Shown: piece by piece, positions 56,369-64,000 of the stretch | Position numbering within the stretch: position 1 is the first letter of the stretch | How the letters are laid out: each line of letters opens with the position of its first letter | DNA from: Kingdonia uniflora | Lineage: Eukaryota > Streptophyta > Magnoliopsida > Ranunculales > Circaeasteraceae | Length of the DNA stretch: 64,000 bases | NCBI GenBank assembly: GCA_014058105.1 | Contig: JACGCM010002894.1 | Coordinates: 930,001 to 994,000 of the forward strand | Direction of reading: 5' to 3' | Notes under the pieces: model-generated | What the model saw: the letters and a program-made list of their open reading frames with translations, nothing else | Told to the model about the DNA's origin: nothing | Databases searched by the model: none | Program-made: the position numbers and the translations under genes

Positions 56369-58456
56369 GTGGAGGCGTGGAAGCATTCTGACTTTTTGTG
56401 CAGGAACTACATTCTGAATGGGTTGAATGATAAACTGTATAATATTTATACCCCACACCGGACTGCCAAAAAACTGTGGGATTCCCTAGATATGAAGTAC
56501 AAGATAGAAGATGCAGGTACGAAGAAATTTTTTCTTGGTTATTTCCTTGACTTCAAGATGATTGACTCTAAGTCAGTAATCAGTCAAGTGCAAAAGTTGC
56601 AGATTATCCTGCATGACATTCATGCAGATGGAATAATTCTGAGTGAATCATTTCAAGTTGCTTCATTAATTGAAAAATTACCTTCATCTTGGAAGGAATT
56701 TAAGAATTATTTGAAGCAAAAACGTAAGGAGATGAAGTTTGAGGACTTGATCATGCATTTGAGAATTAAAGAAGACAATCACAATAGTGAGAAAGCTATT
56801 GGAATTGGTTCATTGGAATCAAAGGCCTATGTTGTTGAAGGCAATCCTTCAAACAATAAGGGTAAATCCCATAAGAAGAATGGGAAGAAGGGTAATAGCC
56901 CTACACTGGGTCCAACCGGAAGAGATTTCAAGAAGTTTTCTGGGAGCTGCCATAACTGCGGTAAGAAAGGGCACCGTGCAAAGGACTACAAGAAGAATAA
57001 AGATAATTCTTCAAAGAACAAGGCTCTTCAGGCCAACATGTCTGAGTTGGAGAACCTTTCTACTGTGGTCTTTGAAGTGAACTTGATCAGTAATGCCAAT
57101 GATTGGTGGATTGATACTGGAACAACACGCCACATTTGTTCTGACAAAACCCAGTTTTTGTCATACATCAAAGTAGACAGTGATGAAAAACTGTATATGG
57201 GAAACTCTGCAACTTTTGTGGTTGAAGGAGTTGGAAAGGTTGTTATGATATTCACATTAGGAAAAGAACTTACTCTGAATGAAGTTCTGCATATTCCATA
57301 CATTCGAAAGAATTTTGTATCTGGATCAGTTTTAAGTAAGAAAGTCTTTAGGCTTGTATTCGAGTCGGACAAATGTGTCTTGACTAAAAGTGGAATGTTT
57401 GTAGGAAAGGGCTACTTGTGTGATGGTATGTTTAAATTCAATGTTGATGCAACCCCAATGTTTATCAATAAAATTGAAGGTTCTTCTTACATTCTTGAGT
57501 ATTTTAATGTTTGGCATGCACGATTAGGCCATGTTCATAATGGTTCGTTGCGTAGATTAATGAATTTAGGATTGTTTCCTAAATTCAACATTGATTGCAA
57601 ACAAAAATGTACAACATGTGTTGAAGCAAAGTTTGTAAAACAACCCTTTCAATCAATTGATAAAAGTAAGACAACACCTCTGGAATTAATTCACAGCGAT
57701 TTATGTGACTTCAAATTCGTCCAAACAAGAGGTAGAAAAATGTGTTTCTTTACTTTTATCAATGACTGTACTAGGTACAGTCATGTGTATCTACTCCGAA
57801 GTAAAGATGAAGCATTAAAGATGTTTACACTTTACAAAAACGAGGTTGAGAATCAACTTGATAAGAAGATTAAAACCTTAAGGTCTGATAGAGGTGGTGA
57901 ATATGTTTTATCCACTTTTGAAGAGTTCTGTGCTCAGAAAGGGATTATTCACCAAACTACAACACCTTATACACCTCAACAAAATGGAGTTGCTGAGAGG
58001 AAATACAGAACTTTGAAAGATATGGTCAATGCCATGTTGATTAGTTATGGTTTGCCACAAAATTTGTGGGGGGAAGCCTTACTTTCAGCAAACTATTTAC
58101 TGAATAAGATACCTCATAAGAAGACTAATAACATTCCTTTTGAACTTTGGAAAGATAGAGTACCTTTCTTTAAATTCATGAAAGTGTGGGGGTGCCTTGC
58201 AAATGTGCAAGTTCCAGTTTCTAAACATGTGAAATTGGGACCTAAAACCATTGACTGTATATTTATTGGCAAAGTCAATAATAGCAGTGCATTCAGGTTT
58301 CTTGTACACAAATCAGAGATCACTGATATACATGAGAATACATTCATCGAATTACGTGATGCTATCTTTTTTGAGGATATTTTCCCAATCAAAAAGAGTG
58401 ATAATGCAAATTCTCTTAAAAGATTACATGACGTTGCTTCAAGTAGTGATCTTTAG
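56369..58456 (+). CDS. Copia-3 Gag, protease and integrase (695-codon open frame)
   Basis: Gag starts inside the protein (EAWKHSDFLCRNYILNGLND). Coding can be read back to an ATG at 56319 through one TAG. Near residue 195 is a knuckle, CHNCGKKGHRAKDY, whose last Cys is Tyr. Protease motif WWIDTGTTRHIC lies near residue 247. The integrase zinc part has WHARLGH and CTTCVEAKF. The core has the catalytic context HSDLCDF, FINDCTRYSHVYLL, then LRSDRGGEYVLSTFEEFC and PQQNGVAERK. The N-terminus was lost in the LTR-gag deletion. The frame ends at a TAG (58454-58456) before RT, where the original polyprotein would have continued. No host function is implied. Confidence 0.88.
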   Translation: MEAWKHSDFLCRNYILNGLNDKLYNIYTPHRTAKKLWDSLDMKYKIEDAGTKKFFLGYFLDFKMIDSKSVISQVQKLQIILHDIHADGIILSESFQVASLIEKLPSSWKEFKNYLKQKRKEMKFEDLIMHLRIKEDNHNSEKAIGIGSLESKAYVVEGNPSNNKGKSHKKNGKKGNSPTLGPTGRDFKKFSGSCHNCGKKGHRAKDYKKNKDNSSKNKALQANMSELENLSTVVFEVNLISNANDWWIDTGTTRHICSDKTQFLSYIKVDSDEKLYMGNSATFVVEGVGKVVMIFTLGKELTLNEVLHIPYIRKNFVSGSVLSKKVFRLVFESDKCVLTKSGMFVGKGYLCDGMFKFNVDATPMFINKIEGSSYILEYFNVWHARLGHVHNGSLRRLMNLGLFPKFNIDCKQKCTTCVEAKFVKQPFQSIDKSKTTPLELIHSDLCDFKFVQTRGRKMCFFTFINDCTRYSHVYLLRSKDEALKMFTLYKNEVENQLDKKIKTLRSDRGGEYVLSTFEEFCAQKGIIHQTTTPYTPQQNGVAERKYRTLKDMVNAMLISYGLPQNLWGEALLSANYLLNKIPHKKTNNIPFELWKDRVPFFKFMKVWGCLANVQVPVSKHVKLGPKTIDCIFIGKVNNSSAFRFLVHKSEITDIHENTFIELRDAIFFEDIFPIKKSDNANSLKRLHDVASSSDL

Positions 58457-60105
58457 CCTAAAAGTTCTGAGCAAGCTCCAGAACTTAGACGTAACAAACG
58501 TGTTAAGACCACATCCGTAAGAATTGGTCTGAAATATCTAACTAACCTGTTAGAGAATGAACCTCAAACCTTCAAGGAGGCCATGTTAACTCCTGAGGCT
58601 TCAAGTTGGAAAGAGGCAGTGCATAGTGAAATTGATTCTATTATGAAAAATCATATGTGGGAGTTGGTTACTCTTCCACCTGGTAACAAACCAATAAGTT
58701 GTAAATGGATCTTCAAGAGAAAGATGAAACCTGATGGTTCTATAGACAAGTACAAGGCGCGACTTGTTGCTAAGGGATTTAGGCAAAAGGAAGGCCTAGA
58801 TTAGTTTGACACTTATTCACCAATTACAAGAATAACATCTATACGAATGTTGATAGCCATTGCAGCTCTGCATAAGCTTGAAATATATCAAATAGATGTG
58901 AAAACAACGTTTCTAAATGGTCAATTAGAGGAGGAAATTTATATGAACCAACCTGAAGGGTTTATTGTCAAAGGACAAGAACACAAAGTTTGTAAACTTG
59001 AGAAGTCCTTGTATGGATTAAAACAAGTGCCATTATAATGGCATGCAAAGTTTGATCATGTTATGATCAAGGATGGATTCAAAATCAATGAATGTGATAA
59101 ATGTATTTATTATAAATGCATTGATGTTGCATGCATAATTGTATGTCTTTATGTAGACGATATGCTGATTTTGGGGACTAATATTAATGTAATAATTTCC
59201 ACTAAGAAAATGCTGACCAGGAACTTCGACATGAAGGACCTAGGTATTGCAGATGTTATTCTTGGAATCAAGATTAATAAGATATCACAGGAAATTGCAT
59301 TATCACAAACACATTATATAGAAAATGTGTTAAGAGATTCAATAAGTTTGAGTGTAAAGGTGTTGAAGCACCATTTAATAGAACTTAACACTTAGCAAAA
59401 AATTTGGGAGAAAGCGTTTCTCAACTTGAGTACTCACGTATCATCGGCAGTCTCATGTATATCATGAACTGCACCAGACCAGATATTTCTAATACAGTAT
59501 GTAAACTGAGTCGATACACGAGTAATCCTAGAGATGCACATTGGGTGGCACTCGTTAGGGTTTTAAAGTACTTAAAGTATACCCTACACTATGGTTTGTA
59601 CTATATTACTTATCCAGTTGTACTTGAAGGATATAATGATGCAAATTGGATTTTGGATTCTGACGAGTCCAAATCCACTACTGGATATGTGTTCACCCTT
59701 GGAGGTGCAACAGTATCATGGAAATCTCAGAAATAAACATGTATATCTCGTTCCACGATGGAATCTGAGTTCATTGCTTTAGACAAAACTGGAGAAGAAC
59801 CATAATGGCTTCAAGAGTTTCTAGAGGATATTCCTTTATGGCCACAACCTGGGCCTGCTATATGTATTTATTATGATAATTAAGCAGTACTAGTAAGGGC
59901 TAAGAATCAAGTGTATAATGGTAACTCATGACATATACGTCGCAGACATAATACCGTTAAGCAGTTACTTGCGAATAGAATACTATCCATTGATTTTGTA
60001 AAATCTGAAGACAACCTTGCGGATCCATTTACTAAAGGATTGTCGAAAGGGCAAGTATACTGTACATCAAAAGGAATGGGATTAATACAGCCAATCCACG
60101 AGTAA
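58457..60105 (+). pseudogene. Copia-3 reverse transcriptase and RNase H
   Basis: Same-strand continuation with stops at 58802, 59036, 59393, 59734 and 59881. RT has ISCKWIFKRKMKPDGSIDKY, ARLVAKGFRQKEG, IDVKTTFLNGQLEEEIYMNQ and an intact YVDDML at about 59151. The connection has [20 protein letters not shown]. RNase H has [19 protein letters not shown] and the LADPFTKGLS end. It stops with PIHE and a TAA at 60103-60105. It is broken but clearly recognisable. Confidence 0.88.
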
Positions 60106-60671
60106 TCTCAATGGTAACCTAACCTAGTTGACTGAAGGATCTCATGATCTAGGTTCAATAGGAAAACTGGTTGAGGGTTATTCACCTAAGCACTATGGAG
60201 ACTACGTCTCCATCTCATTCCTGATGTAAGCAGTATAACTTGCAGAGTTTGTTAGGGTAAACTTTGTTTTTAATGATTCCTATAGCTTGTGTATACAAGT
60301 AGAGTATAACAGGGTACTCTTAATAGGCAATTACCTATGTGAGTGAGAAGTGAGGGCCGCTTCTGTGAGAATTGAGACGGCTGAATTCTCTAATAGCAAT
60401 CATGAATCTAAGATTGTCCAGGGTCAAAATGGACACAGCATTTAGAACTGTCTGTGACAGGAACGAAACTGTGTGAATACTATTGTCGGGGCTTACATCA
60501 ACTGCTGAACGGTTCAAGACATCATATTCACTGCTTAGCCAAGTATGTCCGATAATGTTTTACTAGAGAAAGTTCAAGTCCACAAGACACCTTTTTTTAT
60601 GCAGAACCATTCCTACCATTACTCTCAAGATTCTTGTTCGTCTTTCCCGTTTTTATTCAAATGTGGGGGAT
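60106..60671 (+). other. Copia-3 3' untranslated module
   Basis: 566 bp from the pol stop to the LTR, including the AAATGTGGGGGAT purine tract. Homologous along its length to 7903-8477 (minus strand), with no conserved reading frame. Confidence 0.85.
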
Positions 60672-61534
60672 TGTTGGAAAAAATGCATATCGTTTGTTTG
60701 TGGTTTGAATAAAACCTTGGTAATTACTGTTAGTCCCACATTGGATAAGTGAAAAGAATATTTTCACTTTATATTGGGTTACACATGTATAACATGTGTA
60801 AGTAAGTGGTGCTCTCACAAGTGTGTGAGACTAGTATGTAAAGGCTTGCTATGGGGACACCCATGAGATTGCATGCACGGACCAACCCATAACCCATTTG
60901 GACTATTTTATAGATTTAATTTGAATATGTCTATTCGAATAGGATTCTATTCAGATAGAAAATATTTTATTCGAATAAATCTGGCAGGTAGAATTGTATT
61001 CGAACAAAAATAGATTCTATTCAAGTAGAACTTGCAGGAATAATCTATTCGAATAGATTATGATTCTATTCTAATAAAACTGGCAGTAAGAAATCTATTC
61101 GAATAGAAATAAATTTTGTTCGAATAAAACATGCAGTTACTATTCAAGTGACACGACTCTTCTCAGAGATGTGTCTTGGGACACAACTCCGTCTACAAGT
61201 GCTTCTAAAACACACCTTCTCTTTTATTTAAACAATCATTCTTGATGTGTTTGATACACAGAAAACATCCTTGAATCTTATTCCTCCTCTTCGATTTGAT
61301 TCCTTCTTGAGAGTAAAATTGCAGATAAATCGACAGGCGTATCGACTTGAGTGCTTTAAGTCTATACGAATCGATCGTTGTATCTTGGGAGACAGGCACC
61401 ACGTCAAACTGTGAAGTACCATACGTAGGGTAAGATCTGGCTTAAGGAATTGTAGTGATTGCAAGCCTCAATCTTAAGTTCTTTCATTTCATTTTTGTTC
61501 ATCTTCGACATACATCGGAATACATGTTCTACAT
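60672..61534 (+). repeat. Copia-3 3' LTR
   Basis: 863 bp, TGTTGG to TTCTACA. TATTCGAATA-type palindromes occur at about 60935-61125. Confidence 0.9.
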
Positions 61535-61725
61535 TTGTATGTACACCGTTCACAATTAGGAGACAGTGCGCCATTAGTATTTCAATCGTTCACATCAACC
61601 CTAAATTTGTTTCAAATATAGAGAGCTTCCATTTTTGGTCTCTAGAGAGAGAGAGAGAGAGATAGGGAGAGATAGAGAATTTGATTACATCTACAACTTC
61701 TTGGGATGATCGGGTAAGTCCTACA
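61535..61725. repeat. Long duplication flanking Copia-3, right copy
   Basis: 191 bp matching 55669-55852. Contains an (AG)n run and ATGATCGG|GTAAGT. Confidence 0.87.
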
Positions 61726-62139
61726 TCCTCTCCGGAGACTCACACCACAAGTTGTCGTTGGCAGTGATCAAATAATGGTTAAACACCACTGAAAACCCAC
61801 AAATCAAAGTTATATATATATAGAGAGAGGTACTACAATTATGAGGGAAGAGTTGGTAATGATGAAGTGACTCGCACTGTGATGAGAATTCTCCGGTGAT
61901 GAGGATTTCTCCTGTAATTGGTGGTTGAGGAATCCCCAAAGAGAGAAAAAGAAGAGAGAAAAAGATAGAGTGAGAAATATGTGGCAGATTAGAGAAAGAT
62001 AAAGAGTGGGTGGTGGGTGGTGTGGGTAAGAGATTCAAAATAATTTTAAGAGTGAAAGAGATTGTGAAGGGAGCGAGCAGGTCTAACGACCACGTGAAGA
62101 AAGAGATGAGGGAGAGAGGATTGCCAACTCATTTATACC
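61726..62139. other. MULE right interior
   Basis: A CT/GA-rich noncoding stretch. A 105-codon minus-strand frame (61721-62038) is low in complexity (Leu/Ser/Pro) and not called as a gene. Confidence 0.4.
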
Positions 62140-62281
62140 TCATAATAGTTTTTCCACCTCATTTCTCTATATAGCAAATCACTAATTTTAAGAGCCACTC
62201 ATCTAATAGAGATGAGTATGAGTGGTTCCTACTGATTGAGACTTTAGTGTCTGGTTTGTGAGTGTCTCTAAATCCTCTCCC
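62140..62281. repeat. MULE right terminal inverted repeat
   Basis: Complement of the left end. Ends ...AATCCTCTCCC, then the 9-bp GTATTCCAT. Confidence 0.82.
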
Positions 62282-62290
62282 GTATTCCAT

Positions 62291-63052
62291 TTTGTTGAAG
62301 ATCCTACATTTTCTCTCAAACCAAACACATACACAAAATATTAGACTTTCATTTCTATTTCCAAATTAAAGATAAGAGGAAAAAACGTTGTTAGACAAAT
62401 CTTTTCAGTTACTTTTAAGTTTCCCTTTGCACACAAGCAAATAAAAAGACAACATATTTTCACAAAAAGCCAGAAGTCCAAAACAAAAATCTTTTATTGC
62501 AAAATTATTTTACCAAGAAAGCCAAGTTTATATTTTTCTTGCAATACAGAAGGTTCTTTAGCAATAGAAATGGACTCCACAGTTGTCACATGAAATGGTG
62601 TAGCCTGGTATATTAGTTTACTAAAAGCAGAATGGAATATCTTCAGAATACTATGTGCACTGTGATAGCAATGCAAATGCCATAAAAATATTTAGATAAG
62701 AAACATGAAATTAGAAGCATATGGTACTTACAACTCTAGAAGAAGAAGACTCCTTGGGAAAAAATTGAGAAATATCCAATGTTCAGTAATTTAGACCACT
62801 GTACAAGATTGTTTTAACCCCTGCAAAAACGAGATTATTTCTCTGTCTAACACATGCTACTGACATACAAAGTCTACAAACAACAATGATTGGCATATCT
62901 ACATGCTACTTACATCAAGTCTACTTACATACTAATGACATACAAAGTCTACAAGTGGGGTGAATATAGCACTTCAAATCTTAACATTTTGATCAACACT
63001 TATAATAATTTAAAAATCGCCAACATATATAACAAATTTTCAAATTATTGTA
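62291..63052. other. Helitron 3' region
   Basis: AT-rich. A 60-codon minus frame at 62494-62676 (ATPFHVTTVESISIAKEPSV) looks exon-like but I do not recognise it. The word GACATACAAAGTCTACAA occurs twice (about 62863 and 62938). Confidence 0.35.
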
Positions 63053-63084
63053 GGCACACGCGGTAGCGTGTGCCCGATTGCTAG
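63053..63084 (+). other. Helitron 3' terminus: hairpin and CTAG
   Basis: 9-bp stem with GGTA loop (63053-63074), CGATTG, then CTAG followed by T. Confidence 0.8.
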
Positions 63085-63626
63085 TATATATTACATAAGT
63101 TGTTTTCATTTACAACCTAATTTGGTTTATGCTAAATCATGGTCTAAGCCTAAAACCGAAGCATATTATAAACTCAAACGCCTAAATGCAATTCGAAATA
63201 CATGATACAATTAAATGGAAACATAAATCTGAAACATATAGTAAATACCATGTTAATGTTAATTAATTGACATGCAAGCCTAAAACTTTGGGATTGTCTA
63301 AATAACAAAGTCTAACTGGTACAGAAGTGACAACTGATTAGCTGTTGGGGACGAGTTTTATACATACTATCCTTCGACTTAAAATACTAACAGTTAAGGA
63401 CCATTGGAGCATGCCTTACGATGAGCCATGGAGCAGAAATCTTATCAACTGAAGTAACTATAAAGCTGCTGTAACTAAATCTTGTATTGGGTAGGAGGAT
63501 TAGAGAAAATTTGGATTTATAATTGGACCTAAACAAGAAAAGAGCAGAATAGATATACCAATTAATTAATTGAAATACAATTGAATCATTAATACAAACA
63601 AGAGTCTCCGATCACTCTCTATCTTG
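63085..63626. other. 3' flank of the RING gene
   Basis: No gene. Similar in pieces to 29780-29858 and 30810-31154, the flank of the RING pseudogene, but without the solo LTR. Confidence 0.55.
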
Positions 63627-64000
63627 TCACTCAATCTCCATCAGCTCTACTGGCAACTCAAACCTACATAAAGGGCAGATGTTATGTTCTTCGAACCAGG
63701 GAACAATGCAGTGTTTATGATAGATATGCGAGCAAGGCAGCCGTAGACCGATATCAACCCCTGAAGAGAACTTTTCCAAGCACACAATGCAACTCATGTT
63801 CATCTCGGTGTCTCCCTCGTTGAATTCTTTCACGATCTCTAAGGCCTCCACTGCTGATCTCAATGCAGGAACGGGAGTGAAATTTTCGGCCTCTTCCATG
63901 GATTCTTCCTGCACAAGTTGAACTATTTCGTCTTCATGGTTCATGGATTCTGCAAAAATAAATTCTTCTAATTGTTCTTCACAGGGTGCAAACGTGTTTA
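63627..64000 (-). CDS. RING-H2 E3 ubiquitin-protein ligase, C-terminal part (cut by window edge)
   Basis: A minus-strand frame open from the TGA at 63627 to the right edge. The methionine at 63944 is not taken as the start, because upstream codons (NTFAPCEEQLEEFIFAES) align with the pseudogene (NTYAINEEYLDEFIDPEA), so the gene begins beyond the window. The RING-H2 site is complete: C-x2-C (CIVC), then CSH, HKHC and C-x2-C (CPLC), spaced as C-x2-C...C-x-H-x2-H-x2-C-x10-C-x2-C, with the conserved PW before EEHNICPLC. Such proteins bring an E2 to substrates. The segment before the RING (EALEIVKEFNEGD) matches the usual lead-in of small plant RING-H2 ligases. This is the only cellular gene in the window without a visible defect. 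Confidence 0.9.
   Translation of the reverse strand, partial: NTFAPCEEQLEEFIFAESMNHEDEIVQLVQEESMEEAENFTPVPALRSAVEALEIVKEFNEGDTEMNMSCIVCLEKFSSGVDIGLRLPCSHIYHKHCIVPWFEEHNICPLCRFELPVELMEIE

Larger units (their letters stand above)
55853..61534 (+). mobile_element. Copia-3: Ty1/copia LTR retrotransposon
   Basis: The left LTR (55853 to about 56321) begins CGTTGG, mutated from TGTTGG, and is truncated. The right LTR (60672-61534) is 863 bp, TGTTGG to TCTACA, preceded by the AAATGTGGGGGAT purine tract. Gag, protease, integrase, RT and RNase H follow in copia order. A deletion joins mid-LTR (56321) directly to the middle of gag, removing the LTR 3' part, the primer site and the Gag N-terminus. It is therefore defective despite a long open frame. 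Confidence 0.92.
53861..62281. mobile_element. Mutator-like element (MULE), non-autonomous, containing Copia-3
   Basis: The long inverted ends begin GGGGAGGGATTTAGAGACAC (53861) and, on the minus strand, GGGAGAGGATTTAGAGACAC (62281). They share further blocks such as GACACT(G/A)AAGTC, TTAGATGAG and AAATGAGGTGGA over about 140 bp. The flanks carry 9-bp direct repeats GTATTCTAT and GTATTCCAT (53852-53860, 62282-62290; 8 of 9 match). Nine-bp target duplications with long terminal inverted repeats are typical of MULEs. No transposase is seen. Without Copia-3 the element is about 2.5-2.7 kb. It carries a 5'-leader-like segment ending in ATGACCGG|GTAAGT, as if a host first exon had been captured. 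Confidence 0.85.
33046..63084 (+). mobile_element. Helitron-like element carrying captured gene fragments (with nested insertions)
   Basis: The left end reads A|TCTATACTACTAAAAG. The right end has a 9-bp perfect stem, GGCACACGC-GGTA-GCGTGTGCC (63053-63074), six bases, then CTAG|T (63081-63085). TC start, subterminal 3' hairpin, CTRR end and A/T insertion context are the known Helitron signature. The 30 kb include later insertions at 35998-42989, 45730-51510 and 53861-62281; without them and their target duplications about 8.8 kb remain. That core holds plus-strand exon/intron fragments of XPG/UVH3 and of enolase ENO3. I see no Rep-helicase gene, so it would be non-autonomous. The limits are inferred from termini alone, and the two ends could belong to different Helitrons. 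Confidence 0.72.

Noticed and set aside
61721..62038. 105-codon minus-strand frame as a secreted or membrane protein
   Set aside because: Low-complexity Ser/Leu/Pro sequence from a CT-rich stretch in the MULE arm; no conserved feature.
1..64000. tRNA or rRNA genes
   Set aside because: No cloverleaf with internal promoter boxes or rRNA core sequence was noticed; tRNA-like words are primer-binding sites of LTR elements.

Overview
This window is repeat-rich plant nuclear DNA, almost certainly from a dicot. It has no bacterial-style gene layout. It holds Ty1/copia and Ty3/gypsy LTR retrotransposons, a Mutator-like element, MITE-like elements, a Helitron, and exon/intron fragments of plant genes. 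Nearly every retroelement ORF is broken by stops and frameshifts. The only apparently intact cellular gene is a RING-H2 E3 ligase cut off by the right edge. All homology calls were made by eye.

Region 1, 1-29404. Positions 1-6447 hold a decayed multi-exon, coiled-coil reading frame. It is homologous to the antisense ORF of the Tat-type gypsy element further right. A copia element (Copia-1, 6448-29404, TSD GTATT) is inserted next to it and has been invaded twice. A 3.5-kb non-autonomous copia relative (7199-10697, minus strand, TSD CGGTT) sits in gag. A GGTTC-rich MITE-like element (12915-13284 plus 27687-27786) sits in the reverse transcriptase, and is itself split by a 14.4-kb Tat-like gypsy element (13285-27681, TSD GGTTC). 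The gypsy element carries gag-pol on the minus strand and the multi-exon ORF on the plus strand.

Region 2, 29410-33045. Host DNA with a 941-bp solo LTR (29864-30804, TSD CTAAA) containing a MITE, and a RING-finger pseudogene (31155-31817). This pseudogene is a diverged paralogue of the RING gene at the right edge.

Region 3, 33046-63084. The limits match a Helitron. The left end is A|TC. The right end has a 9-bp-stem hairpin followed by CTAG|T. Inside are plus-strand fragments of two unrelated plant genes: the XPG/UVH3 repair nuclease (33958-35992) and cytosolic enolase of the ENO3 type (44058-51905). There is also a small two-exon gene-like unit (52613-53276). The Helitron was later hit by an Athila-like non-autonomous LTR element (35998-42989, TSD GTGTC), a gypsy element inside the enolase last intron (45730-51510, TSD TCTAG), and a Mutator-like element (53861-62281, 9-bp TSD). 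The Mutator-like element contains Copia-3 (55853-61534).

Region 4, 63085-64000. Host DNA and the 3' part of the RING-H2 gene.

The most notable signals are five. (1) A Helitron with two captured gene fragments. (2) A conserved noncoding module of about 570 bp downstream of the pol stop, shared by two otherwise different copia elements. (3) A spliced-looking antisense ORF present twice with an intron at the same place. (4) A direct duplication of about 185 bp exactly flanking Copia-3. (5) Arrays of TTCGAA palindromes in the LTRs of three families.
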